From: Streptomyces sp. SirexAA-E
Lineage (GTDB): Bacteria > Actinomycetota > Actinomycetes > Streptomycetales > Streptomycetaceae
DNA length: 64,000 bases
Direction of reading: 5' to 3'
Assembly (NCBI RefSeq): GCF_000177195.2
Contig: NC_015953.1
Span: 2,418,001-2,482,000 of the forward strand
A program made the position numbers and the translations under genes. The notes under the pieces were generated by a model. That model saw only the letters and a program-made list of their open reading frames with translations. It searched no databases and was not told the DNA's origin. Positions 17,453 through 25,848 of this stretch are shown here, in pieces. The stretch's first letter is position 1; every line of letters begins with the position of its first letter.

Positions 17453-18727
17453 ATGCTCTCGTTCCAGCCGACCCCGCCCCTGGACACGGTCCCGGCACCG
17501 CCGTTGCACTTCGCCGACCGGACGCACCAGATGGTGCCCTCCGAGACCAGGGCCCTGTTCTCGATGGCCGCCCGGGAGGACGTCGTCTCGCTCGCCGGGG
17601 GGATGCCGAGCCCGGAGGCGCTGCCCGCCCAGGCGCTGCGCGAGGTCCTCCAGGAGGTGTTCGACGCCGAGGGGGCGAGCGCCCTCCAGTACGGCTCCGC
17701 GCAGGGCGACCCGGTGCTGCGCGAGCAGATCTGCCGGGTCATGGCGGCCGAGGGCATCGGGGCGACGCCCGACGAGGTGCTGGTGACGGTGGGGTCGCAG
17801 CAGGCGCTCGACCTCGTGACCCGCGTCTTCGTGAACCCGGGGGACACCGTGGTGACGGAGGGCCCGACCTACGTCACCGCCCTGAGCACCTTCGCCGCGC
17901 ACCAGGCCCGGGTCGTCGAGGTCGCCATGGACCGCGACGGGGTGGTCCCGCAGGCACTGGCCGACACCTTCGCCCTGCTCGCCGCCGAGGGACGCCCGGC
18001 CACGTTCTTCTACACGGTGCCGACCTTCCACAACCCCACCGGTCGGGTCCTCGGCGCGGACCGCCGGGCCGAGGTGCTGGAGATCTGCCGGCGGGCCGGC
18101 GTCCTGCTCGTCGAGGACAACCCGTACGGGCTGCTGCACTTCGGCGAGCGACCGCACCGGGCGCTGTGCGCCGACGCCCCGGACGGGGTGGTCTACCTGG
18201 GCTCGTTCTCCAAGACCCTCGCACCCGGACTGCGGGTGGGCTGGGCCCGTGCGCCGCGCGCCGTCACCGCCAAGCTGGTCCTCGCCGCGGAGAGCGCGAT
18301 GCTCTCCCATTCGAAGCTGGCCCAGCGGGCGGTGAGCCGGTTCCTGGACACCCGGTCCTGGCAGGGCCACCTCGACGTCGCCCGGAGCCTGTACCGCGGC
18401 CGACGGGACGCGATGCTGGAGGAGCTGGCCGCCACCATGCCGGACGGGGTGTCCTGGACGGTGCCCGCCGGAGGGTTCTTCGTCTGGCTGACCCTGCCGG
18501 CCGGGCTGGACGCCCGCGCCATGATGCCGCGCGCCGTCGACGGCGGGGTGGCCTACGTGCCGGGCACCGGGTTCCACACCCGGGGCGGCGGGCGGAACGT
18601 CCGGCTCTCCTACTCCTACCCCACCGCCGGCCAGGTCCGGGAGGGTGTGCGGCGGCTGTCCGAGGTGATCCGGGACGAGGCGGCCGGTGGCCGTGCCTCC
18701 CGGCTGAGCGAGGCGGTGGCGCGATGA
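17453..18727 (+). CDS. class I/II PLP-dependent aminotransferase (LysN/2-aminoadipate type)
   Basis: A 424-residue fold-type I aminotransferase without the N-terminal GntR domain of MocR proteins. Recognisable parts are VSLAGGMPSPEALP, LQYGSAQGDPVLREQI, YTVPTFHNPTGRVL, LLVEDNPYGLLHFG and the PLP lysine loop GSFSKTLAPGLRVGWARAP. It should interconvert a 2-oxo acid and an amino acid, supplying or finishing an amino acid building block. CAGGAGACG precedes the ATG. It follows the MFS gene by 53 bases and overlaps the amidohydrolase gene. Confidence 0.9.
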   Translation: MLSFQPTPPLDTVPAPPLHFADRTHQMVPSETRALFSMAAREDVVSLAGGMPSPEALPAQALREVLQEVFDAEGASALQYGSAQGDPVLREQICRVMAAEGIGATPDEVLVTVGSQQALDLVTRVFVNPGDTVVTEGPTYVTALSTFAAHQARVVEVAMDRDGVVPQALADTFALLAAEGRPATFFYTVPTFHNPTGRVLGADRRAEVLEICRRAGVLLVEDNPYGLLHFGERPHRALCADAPDGVVYLGSFSKTLAPGLRVGWARAPRAVTAKLVLAAESAMLSHSKLAQRAVSRFLDTRSWQGHLDVARSLYRGRRDAMLEELAATMPDGVSWTVPAGGFFVWLTLPAGLDARAMMPRAVDGGVAYVPGTGFHTRGGGRNVRLSYSYPTAGQVREGVRRLSEVIRDEAAGGRASRLSEAVAR

Positions 18728-19995
18728 CCGGCCGCCCGACCGACGGTCTGCTGGACGACGCGCGGGGCGTCCAGGACGACCTGGTCCGCCTGCGGCGGAC
18801 CCTGCACGCCCGCCCCGAGGTGGGACTGGACCTGCCGCACACCCAGGAGGCCGTGCTCCGGTCCCTGGACGGGCTGGGGCTGGAGATCACCACCGGACGG
18901 CGGCTCAGCTCCGTGACCGCGGTGCTGCGCGGCGCGAGGCCCGGTCCGACCGTGCTCCTGCGGGGCGACATGGACGCGCTGCCGGTGGCCGAGCGCACCG
19001 GGCTGGCCTTCGCCTCGGACAACGGCGCCATGCACGCCTGCGGACACGACCTGCACACCGCGATGCTGGCCGGTGCCGCGCGGTTGCTCGCCCACCACCG
19101 GGACCGGCTGGCCGGCGACGTCGTCCTGATGTTCCAGCCCGGCGAGGAGGGGTACGACGGCGCGCGGTACATGCTGGACGAGGGCGTCCTGGACGCGTCG
19201 GGGACCCGGCCGGTGGCCGCCTACGCCCTGCACGTCACCGCGTCCGGACGGCCCTCGGGCCGGTTCAGCGCCCGGGGCGGTCCGACCATGGCCGCGGTCG
19301 ACAACCTGTACGTCACGGTCCGCGGGGCGGGCGGGCACGGGGCGATGCCCCACATGGCCATGGACCCGGTACCGGTGGCCTGCGAGATGGTCCTCGCGAT
19401 GCAGACCAGGGTCACCCGGGCGTTCGACGTCTTCGACCCCGTCGTGGTGACGACCGGTTCCTTCCACGCCGGCACCCAGAACAACATCATCCCGGACACC
19501 GCGGTCTTCGAGACCACGGTCCGTACGTTCTCCCCCGAGGCCCGGGCCCGCGCCGAGCGGACCCTGACCGAGGCGTGCCGCGGTGTGGCCGCGGCGCACG
19601 GCGTGGAGGCCGAGGTGTGCTGGCGCCCCCTCTACCCGGTGACCGTCAACGACCCGGGCGAGGTGGACACCGTGGCCCGCACCGTCGCCGAGCTGTTCGG
19701 CGGGGACGGCTACGAGACCCTGGCCCGGCCGATGACCGGTTCCGAGGACTTCTCCCGGGTCGTCGACGAGGTGCCCGGGGCGATGGTCTTCCTCGGCGCC
19801 ACGCCTCCCGGGGCCGACCCCGGTACGGCACCCGACAACCACTCCCCGCTCGCCGACTTCGACGAGTCGGTGCTCGGCGCCGGGGCCGCCGTCTACGCGG
19901 CGCTGGCCGCCGGACACCTGCACGGCTCCGGCCCCGGACGCTCCCGGGAATCCGACCCGTCCGGCGAGGCCGGACGACGAATGAGACGGTCATGA
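18724..19995 (+). CDS. M20D-family amidohydrolase
   Basis: A 423-residue metallo-amidohydrolase of the hippuricase/IAA-amino acid hydrolase branch (M20D). The metal motif HACGHDLHTAML, the catalytic Glu pair in FQPGEEGYDGAR, and late ligands in MTGSEDFSRVV and DNHSPLADFDE are all present, as is the dimerisation domain (VRGAGGHGAMPHMAMDP). It cleaves N-acyl amino acids or related amides. In this operon it may remove an N-acyl protecting group, salvage by-products or inactivate the product inside the cell. Overlaps its neighbours at both ends. Confidence 0.9.
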   Translation: MTGRPTDGLLDDARGVQDDLVRLRRTLHARPEVGLDLPHTQEAVLRSLDGLGLEITTGRRLSSVTAVLRGARPGPTVLLRGDMDALPVAERTGLAFASDNGAMHACGHDLHTAMLAGAARLLAHHRDRLAGDVVLMFQPGEEGYDGARYMLDEGVLDASGTRPVAAYALHVTASGRPSGRFSARGGPTMAAVDNLYVTVRGAGGHGAMPHMAMDPVPVACEMVLAMQTRVTRAFDVFDPVVVTTGSFHAGTQNNIIPDTAVFETTVRTFSPEARARAERTLTEACRGVAAAHGVEAEVCWRPLYPVTVNDPGEVDTVARTVAELFGGDGYETLARPMTGSEDFSRVVDEVPGAMVFLGATPPGADPGTAPDNHSPLADFDESVLGAGAAVYAALAAGHLHGSGPGRSRESDPSGEAGRRMRRS

Positions 19996-20651
19996 TGCGC
20001 AAGCCCCGCAGAGTCCTGCTGCTGACCCCCGACGCCGGGCTGGTCCGTGCCGTCTCGGACACCGGGCTGGAGGCCTGGGCACTCCGCCGTACCGGGACCG
20101 CCGGCACCTCGTACGGGGAGGACGGCGGCGTGCCGCCGGAGCGGACGCTGACCGCCGGCGAGGACCCGGCCCGGACGCTCCGGGAACTGGCGGCGGACGA
20201 ACGCGCCGGCCACGGCTTCGACTTCGTCCTGTGCGGCGGCGACGCCGAACCGGCCGTGCTCGACGTCCTGCGCGACCTCGTCCCCGCGCCGGAGCGGACC
20301 GGGACGTGGCCGCCGGACCGGGCCGAGCTGCGTCGGCTCCTGGACGAGGGCCCGGCCCGGCGCCCCGGCCCGGCCGGTGACGACCAGGCACCGGTGTGCC
20401 ACGTCGACACGGTGTCCGTGGCCGGCATGCACCTCCTGCTGGACATCACCTGGCCCGAATCCCCGGTGCCCTTCGGGGAGTCGGTGCGCGTCGGTGTGCG
20501 GGAGACGGTCCGGGCTCTGCTGGACCTCGTCGGGCACGAATCGGGCGGGATGCGGACGAGTGTGGCGCTCACCGCCCTGGGTCCCCGCCCGCTGGAGATG
20601 TCGGGAACACCGTTCCTGGTCGCTTCCCTGGGGCCGGGAACGACGCGGTAA
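19992..20651 (+). CDS. degenerate ATP-grasp-like protein lacking the nucleotide-binding core
   Basis: A 219-residue protein without a clear family. The first ~95 residues look like a pre-ATP-grasp domain (RRVLLLTPDAGLV, GFDFVLCGGDAEPAVLDVL). Residues 137-205 (HVDTVSVAGMHLLLDI ... GMRTSVALTALGPRPLEMSG) align by eye with the C-lobe of ATP-grasp ligases such as the one at 39292-40554 (VNTVSLDGKHYVCDL ... PAHTEVKLTPRGPRLIETG). The central ATP-binding stretch is missing, and the first metal-binding Glu is replaced by Ser190. Probably non-catalytic: a regulatory partner, a substrate-binding subunit or a fossil. Coupled to the amidohydrolase gene. Confidence 0.6.
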   Translation: MMRKPRRVLLLTPDAGLVRAVSDTGLEAWALRRTGTAGTSYGEDGGVPPERTLTAGEDPARTLRELAADERAGHGFDFVLCGGDAEPAVLDVLRDLVPAPERTGTWPPDRAELRRLLDEGPARRPGPAGDDQAPVCHVDTVSVAGMHLLLDITWPESPVPFGESVRVGVRETVRALLDLVGHESGGMRTSVALTALGPRPLEMSGTPFLVASLGPGTTR

Positions 20652-20752
20652 CGGCGTGGGAACGGCTCCGGGCACCTTGGGATCCATCGAGAGCGGGCCG
20701 AAAGAACCGGACCCGCCCACCACGTCCCACAGACCTTCACAGGAGCGGAAAA

Positions 20753-20944
20753 ATGAGCGAGAACCTGAGCGGGAACCCGGTCCGGACCGCACGCGGCGTC
20801 GCCGGCGTGATCGCGGCCCTCATGATGACGGGACTGGCGCTCACGGTGGTCACCGGCCACGGCCTGCCCGAGGGCGGCGCGGACGGCACCACGGTGGTGC
20901 TCGCCACCAACGCCGGCCCCGCCACGCCGCCCGTCAGCCCCTGA
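20753..20944 (+). CDS. 63-residue single-span membrane peptide
   Basis: A small ORF behind a strong site, CAGGAGCGGAAAA. The peptide has a basic N-terminus (RTARG, 11-15), one hydrophobic helix (about 15-34) and a short polar tail rich in Gly, Pro and Thr ending ATPPVSP. No family is recognised. It lies 101 bases after island A and before a convergent terminator, so it could be an accessory membrane protein, a secreted peptide with an uncleaved signal, or a precursor peptide. No Cys is present. Confidence 0.6.
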   Translation: MSENLSGNPVRTARGVAGVIAALMMTGLALTVVTGHGLPEGGADGTTVVLATNAGPATPPVSP

Positions 20945-20954
20945 ACCGCCGGCC

Positions 20955-20970
20955 GGCGCCGTCCGGCGCC
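20955..20970. terminator. bidirectional terminator hairpin between convergent genes
   Basis: GGCGCCGTCCGGCGCC is a GC hairpin located between the stop of the small membrane peptide gene and the stop of the convergent SARP gene. It has no U-tract, as is common in Streptomyces. Confidence 0.55.
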
Positions 20971-20987
20971 CGCCGCAGTCCCCGGGC

Positions 20988-23900
20988 TCAGGCGTAGACG
21001 GTCCGCGGACTGCGGACGCCCATGAACGCGTAGAGACGGGCCGCCTCGGCGCGGTACCCGTCGGCGGTCTCCGTGTCGCCGAGTGCCTCCAGCGCCTGGG
21101 CGAGACCGGCCAGCGCGGACGCCTCCTCCGAGCGGAACCCCATCTCCACGGCCGCCTGACGGGCATGGCGGTGCAGCACCACGGCCGACTGGTGGTCGCC
21201 CAGCGCGCACCGAAGATGGCCGATGAGGTTCTCCACCTCCGCCAGCCGTACCGGGGTCGCGCCGGTACGGGCCAGCTCCAGGGCGCGCACCGCGAATCCC
21301 TCGGCCTCGGTGGTCCTGCCCCGCGCGTGCGCCACCCGGGCGGACAGGGCGAGCACCAGGCCGACGTCCCCCGGAGCGGTGCGCAGCTCGCTCAGCCGCC
21401 GCGCCTGCGCCAGGTTCTCGTCCGCCTCCTCCAGCTCGCCCAGCCCCACCTGGGCGAAGGCCAGGTCCGTCAGCGACATGATCAGGTTGGCGTGGTAGCC
21501 GATGGACCGGCTGATCTCCAGGGACCGGCGGGCGGTCTCGGCGGCCTCGGCGTACCGGCCCCACTTCTCGTACAGCGTGCTCAGCGTGGACAGGCCCTCC
21601 GCCTCGGCGCGGCCGGCGCCCAGCTTCGCGGACCGGGCGACGGCCTCGCTCAGCAGTGTCAGCGCCTCCTCGTACCGGCCGAGCATCGAGGTGAGGAGTC
21701 CGATGGTCGATTCGCTGTGGGCCTGGATGTGCCGGTCGCCGAGAGCGACGGCCACGTCCCTGGCCTCCTGCGCGGCCTCCAGGCCGCTCTCGAACCGGCC
21801 CACCTTCCAGCAGGCCACCCCGACGTTCGCCAGGGTGACGCAGAGCAGTTGGGGGTCGTCCAGCCCGCGGACGGCGGCCAGCGCGGTCCGGCAGACGTTC
21901 CACAGGTCGTCGAACTGCCCACGGGCGTTGAGGTGGAAGCTGAGGTTGCGGGTGAGGCAGACGGTGTGGCGCGGCAGGCCGTGCAGCTCCGCCAGCGAGA
22001 CGGCCGCCAGCAGTCCGCCGTGCTCGCGGTCGAACCAGGCTCGGGCCGCCTCGGCGTCCGGGCAGGGAGGCAGGCTGCCCTCGTGCGCGGGGATGCCGGT
22101 GCCGCGCTGCTCGCGGCCGGGGAAGAGGATCTGGCAGGCCACGTCCGTCGCCGTGAGGTAGTAGCCGAGCAGCCGCTCGACCGCCGCCGCGTCCTGCTCC
22201 GCCGTCGCCGGGCCGCACAGGCTCCGGGCGAAGGTGCGTACCAGGTCGTGCAGGGTGTAGATGCCGACCCCCGGCTGCTGCACCAGCCGCATGTCGAGCA
22301 GGAACTCCAGGGTCGACTCCGCGTCGTGGACGTCGGTCCCCAGCAGCGCGGCCGCCGAGTGGACGTCGATGCCGGTGCTCGGGTGGAGCCCGAAGGTGCG
22401 GAAGGCGGCGCGCTGGCGCACGTCCAGCGCCATGTAGGACAGGTGCAGGGTCGCGGCCACGCTGCGCTGCGGGGAACGGAGTTCGTCGAGTCTGCGGGTC
22501 TCGTCGCGGAGCCGTTCGGCGAGGTAGCGCAGGGTCCAGGAGGAGCGGTTGCGCAGCCGGGCGGTGGCGATGCGCAGGGCGAGGGGCAGGTGGCCGCAGA
22601 GCTCGGCCAGCTCGGCCGCCGACTCGGGTTCGGCCTCGACCCGGTCCGCGCCGAGGGTCGCGGCGACCAGGGCGGCGCTGTCCTGAGGCGTCATCAGGCC
22701 GACGGACACCCAGCTGACGCCGTCGAGGTCCAGGAGCCTGGAACGGCTGGTGATCAGCACCAGGCAGCCCGGGGACGCGGTCAGCAGCGGGGTCACCTGT
22801 TCGGCGTGGGCCGCGTTGTCCAGGAGCAGCAGCAACCGGCGGCCCGCCACCGTGGCCCGCCACAGGTTGGCCCGGGCCTCGGTGTCGCTGGGGATGCGCT
22901 CGTCGCTGACGCCGAACGACCGCAGCAGGTGGTCCAGTGCCGTACCGGGCGACACCGGCGGCTGCTCGCCCGGGGTGAACCCGCGCAGGTCCACGTAGAG
23001 CTGTCCGTCGGGGAACCGGTCGGCGAGCTGGTGGGCGGCCCACACGGCGAGCGAGGTCTTCCCCGAACCGCCCATGCCGTCGACGGCCACCACCCGGGCG
23101 GACCGGGCGTCGGAGCCGTCGGCCGCGTCGACGCAGCGCAGGAGCTCGGCCACCTCCTTGGTACGGCCGGTGAAGTCGGTCAGCGGCTGGGGCAGGGTGC
23201 AGATCCGGGCGGGCGGGGCGGGCGGGCTCTCCTGGACGGCGGCCGTGGGCGGCTGCGGCAGCACGAGTCCGGGCTCGTCGCGCAGGATGTCCTCGTAGAG
23301 CCTGGTCAGCGGCGGGCCGGGGTCGACGCCGAGCTGGTCGGCGAGGAACTCGCGGATCCGGGCGTACTCGTTCAGCGCCTCGGCCTTCCGGCCCGTGCGG
23401 TACAGGGCGAGCATGAGCTGCCCGTGGAAGGTCTCGCGCAGCGGGTGTGCGGAGACCACGGTCCGCAGGTCGGCCACGAGTTCGCTGCTGAGGCCGAGTC
23501 CCAGGCGCAGGTCGAAGAGCTCCTCCGTGGCCACCAGCCGGCGTTCCTCCAGCGCGGTGGCCGCCGACTCGATGACCGAGCCGCCCTGGCCGGAGAGGAC
23601 GGCGCCGTGCCACAGCGCGAGCGCGGCCTCCAGTTCGGCGGCGGCCTCCGGCCGCCGGTCCTCGCGCAGGGCCTGTTCGGCGGCCCTGATCCGGTCGTTG
23701 AACTCCAGCAGGTCGAGCTGCGCGGCGGTCACGGTGATGCGGTAGCCGCTGCCCTCGGTGGAGATGACCCCGTCACCGGGGATGCGGCGCCGCAGGTCCG
23801 AGACGGCCTTGCGGACCTGGTGGGAGGCGGTCGCCGGCGGATCGTCCCCCCAGGCCGCCTCGACGAGGCGCGGCATGGGCACCACCCGGCCGGGCTCCAG

Positions 23901-24047
23901 GAGCAGGACGGACAGCACCCGCTCCTGGACGGCACCTCCCAACGAGAGCCTCGCCCCGTCGACCGAGGCCTCCAGCGGTCCGAGGATCCGGAAACACGGA
24001 CCTCTCGCTCCGGACGCCGCTTCTGGTTCCGTGCCTTCTGTATGCAT
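20988..24047 (-). CDS. AfsR/SARP-family transcriptional regulator with NB-ARC and TPR domains
   Basis: A 1019-residue regulator. Domain order: OmpR-type winged helix (about 15-110, FRILGPLEASVDGARLSLGG), BTAD (about 115-265), linker, NB-ARC ATPase with Walker A VDGMGGSGKTSLAVWA and LLLLLDNAAHAEQV, then TPR repeats to the end. This is the AfsR arrangement. SARPs activate secondary-metabolite promoters by binding direct repeats near the -35 region. The ATG at 24047 fits the conserved start and follows GGGGCGAGG; a longer in-frame ORF to 24218 lacks family similarity. It converges on island A and is the likely activator of that island. Confidence 0.92.
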   Translation of the reverse strand: MHTEGTEPEAASGARGPCFRILGPLEASVDGARLSLGGAVQERVLSVLLLEPGRVVPMPRLVEAAWGDDPPATASHQVRKAVSDLRRRIPGDGVISTEGSGYRITVTAAQLDLLEFNDRIRAAEQALREDRRPEAAAELEAALALWHGAVLSGQGGSVIESAATALEERRLVATEELFDLRLGLGLSSELVADLRTVVSAHPLRETFHGQLMLALYRTGRKAEALNEYARIREFLADQLGVDPGPPLTRLYEDILRDEPGLVLPQPPTAAVQESPPAPPARICTLPQPLTDFTGRTKEVAELLRCVDAADGSDARSARVVAVDGMGGSGKTSLAVWAAHQLADRFPDGQLYVDLRGFTPGEQPPVSPGTALDHLLRSFGVSDERIPSDTEARANLWRATVAGRRLLLLLDNAAHAEQVTPLLTASPGCLVLITSRSRLLDLDGVSWVSVGLMTPQDSAALVAATLGADRVEAEPESAAELAELCGHLPLALRIATARLRNRSSWTLRYLAERLRDETRRLDELRSPQRSVAATLHLSYMALDVRQRAAFRTFGLHPSTGIDVHSAAALLGTDVHDAESTLEFLLDMRLVQQPGVGIYTLHDLVRTFARSLCGPATAEQDAAAVERLLGYYLTATDVACQILFPGREQRGTGIPAHEGSLPPCPDAEAARAWFDREHGGLLAAVSLAELHGLPRHTVCLTRNLSFHLNARGQFDDLWNVCRTALAAVRGLDDPQLLCVTLANVGVACWKVGRFESGLEAAQEARDVAVALGDRHIQAHSESTIGLLTSMLGRYEEALTLLSEAVARSAKLGAGRAEAEGLSTLSTLYEKWGRYAEAAETARRSLEISRSIGYHANLIMSLTDLAFAQVGLGELEEADENLAQARRLSELRTAPGDVGLVLALSARVAHARGRTTEAEGFAVRALELARTGATPVRLAEVENLIGHLRCALGDHQSAVVLHRHARQAAVEMGFRSEEASALAGLAQALEALGDTETADGYRAEAARLYAFMGVRSPRTVYA

Positions 24048-24615
24048 GCCTCGCCCCGTGTGTGGGCCTGACGGCACCTCTCGCAGGGCCCCTGCGAGGT
24101 CGGTGGTTCCGGCCCGTCGATCTGGACAGATGGAAGCTGGGACGCCGGTCCCAGCGAGAACGGCGCCCTGTGCGCGTCGGACGCCGGCTGCGGCGGCCCG
24201 CACCTGGCGGCCCCTCATGTGCGGGCCCGCCGTAGCACGTGTCAGCGCGGTCGGTGGTGCCCGGGTGGGCCGCCGGGGCCGGCGGCGTCCTGCGAGCGGA
24301 TCCGCCCTGGCGGATGACGGTGGTCACCCGCCAGGGCGGCGCGGAGCCCGGCCCTTCGGCGCCGCGACGTGGGCGAAGGACTGTTCGCCGATCCGGTACC
24401 CGTCTGTCGTACGATCGCTGCCCCCACCCCACGGTCTCCCTGCGCCGTCGGCCCGCGACCGCGACGGGGCGGGCGGAGACACGCGCGCGGACGACACCCA
24501 CCATGCGTCCGGCGCAGGCCGCTCCGCACCCCCCGGCACGAGATTACCGAACCTGTTCACACGAAATTGTTTTTCGGGGCCGAAACAGGCCCTCCGACAT
24601 GGCCTTTTCGAATCC
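24048..24615. other. 568 bp regulatory/intergenic stretch without a gene
   Basis: The region between the SARP start and the 3' end of the serine hydrolase gene shows no convincing coding frame. It holds a strong inverted repeat (24302-24339) and a comparatively AT-rich patch near 24555-24600 with TTTCGG/CCGAAA, which could terminate the hydrolase transcript. The SARP promoter must lie here; no clear -35/-10 pair was seen. Confidence 0.5.
24302..24339. promoter_or_regulatory. 12 bp perfect inverted repeat upstream of the SARP gene
   Basis: CCGCCCTGGCGG (24302-24313) and CCGCCAGGGCGG (24328-24339) are exact reverse complements separated by 14 bases. It could be a transcription terminator or an operator upstream of the SARP gene; position alone does not decide. 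Confidence 0.5.
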
Positions 24616-25767
24616 CTACGGCCGCGTGCGGGCCACGGAACCCACCACCTCCTCGATGAGCAGGGTGTTTTCCTTGTCCGCGCTGTCCCCGAGTGCGAAT
24701 CGGTTCCTGACATAGGCATAGGCGATACCGAGGCGCGGACTCGCGAACGCGAGTGCGCCGGCCGCGCCCCCATGACCGAAGGCGTCCGGGCCCAGTACCG
24801 GATAGCGCTGGTCGAAGACCTGGAAGCCCAGGGCGAAACGGCTCTCCGCGCCGCCCACCCTGTCGATGCCCTCGGAGTGGGTCCGGCTGAACGTCTCCGT
24901 CGTCTCCGGGGTGAGCAGGGCGGGCCGGTCGTCCAGTGCACCGATGACCGCCGCGTAGGCACCGGCCACGCCCCGGGCGGAGGCGACCCCGCCCGCCGAC
25001 GCCTGGCCCAGGGCCCTCGTGCGCCGGGAGTTCGGGAAGACGGACAGGTCCGGCAGGTGCCTGATGCTGAAGGCTATGTCCAGCAGTGTCCCCGCGTCCT
25101 GAGGGACCGCGGCCGGCTCGGTGACCGCGGGCTCCACGGGCAGGTAGCGGGGTTCCAGCTCCTCGGGCAGCCCCAGGTAGAAGTCGACTCCGTACGGCCG
25201 GCGCACCCGGCCCTCCCACCAGTCCTGCAGGGTCCGTCCGGTGGCCCGGCGCACGACCTCTCCGGTGAGGGCGGCGATGACGAGCCCGTGGTAGCCGAAG
25301 GCCGTGCCGGGTTCCCAGTAGGGGGCCTGGGCGGCGAGCCGCTCGGCCATCAGCCGGTCGTCGGCCAGTTCCTCGACCGTGAAGACCTCGTCGACGCCGA
25401 TCACGCCGGCCTGGTGGGCGAGCAGTTGGCGCAGCGTGATCCGCTCCTTGCCTGCCTGGCCGAACTCGGGCCAGTACGCGGCCACCGCGCGGTCCAGGTC
25501 CAGGACGCCGTCCTGGACGAGCATCGCCACGACGAGGTGCGCCGCGCCCTTGCTCACCGAGAACACCCCGGTCAGCGTGTCACCGTCCACCCCGGGCCCG
25601 GCCCAGAGGTCCACCAGGCGCTCGCCGTTCCGGTACACCGCCAGCTGCTGCCCCGTCGGCTGTGGCTGCGCGCCCACCACCTGCGCGAAGGCCTCACGTA
25701 CTCCTTCGAAGCCGGCGTGCACGTCTCCGTGCACCGTCGTGCCGGTTGCGCGGTCGTTCGTCAACAT
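24616..25767 (-). CDS. serine hydrolase, beta-lactamase/EstB (class C-like) family
   Basis: A 383-residue protein of the penicillin-binding-protein-like serine hydrolases. The SxxK nucleophile motif is VFSVSKGAAH, the Tyr motif is GYHG rather than YxN, and a glycine-rich third motif is GHGGAAGALAF. No signal peptide is seen, so it is probably cytoplasmic; relatives include EstB-type esterases and transacylases. It is 81 bases downstream of the LuxR-type regulator on the same strand. It could hydrolyse or transfer acyl groups in the neighbouring pathway or detoxify the product. Confidence 0.85.
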   Translation of the reverse strand: MLTNDRATGTTVHGDVHAGFEGVREAFAQVVGAQPQPTGQQLAVYRNGERLVDLWAGPGVDGDTLTGVFSVSKGAAHLVVAMLVQDGVLDLDRAVAAYWPEFGQAGKERITLRQLLAHQAGVIGVDEVFTVEELADDRLMAERLAAQAPYWEPGTAFGYHGLVIAALTGEVVRRATGRTLQDWWEGRVRRPYGVDFYLGLPEELEPRYLPVEPAVTEPAAVPQDAGTLLDIAFSIRHLPDLSVFPNSRRTRALGQASAGGVASARGVAGAYAAVIGALDDRPALLTPETTETFSRTHSEGIDRVGGAESRFALGFQVFDQRYPVLGPDAFGHGGAAGALAFASPRLGIAYAYVRNRFALGDSADKENTLLIEEVVGSVARTRP

Positions 25768-25848
25768 GCCTCTCCCTGTCGTCCCGCTCGTATGCGTTCG
25801 CTCAGTTCTGCCCGGACGGTCAGGAGGGCATGCCGAGGCACCCTCCCC

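Noticed and set aside
24239..24715. Plus-strand frame antisense to the serine hydrolase end
   Set aside because: Arginine/proline-rich shadow composition, no ribosome site, overlaps the real gene.
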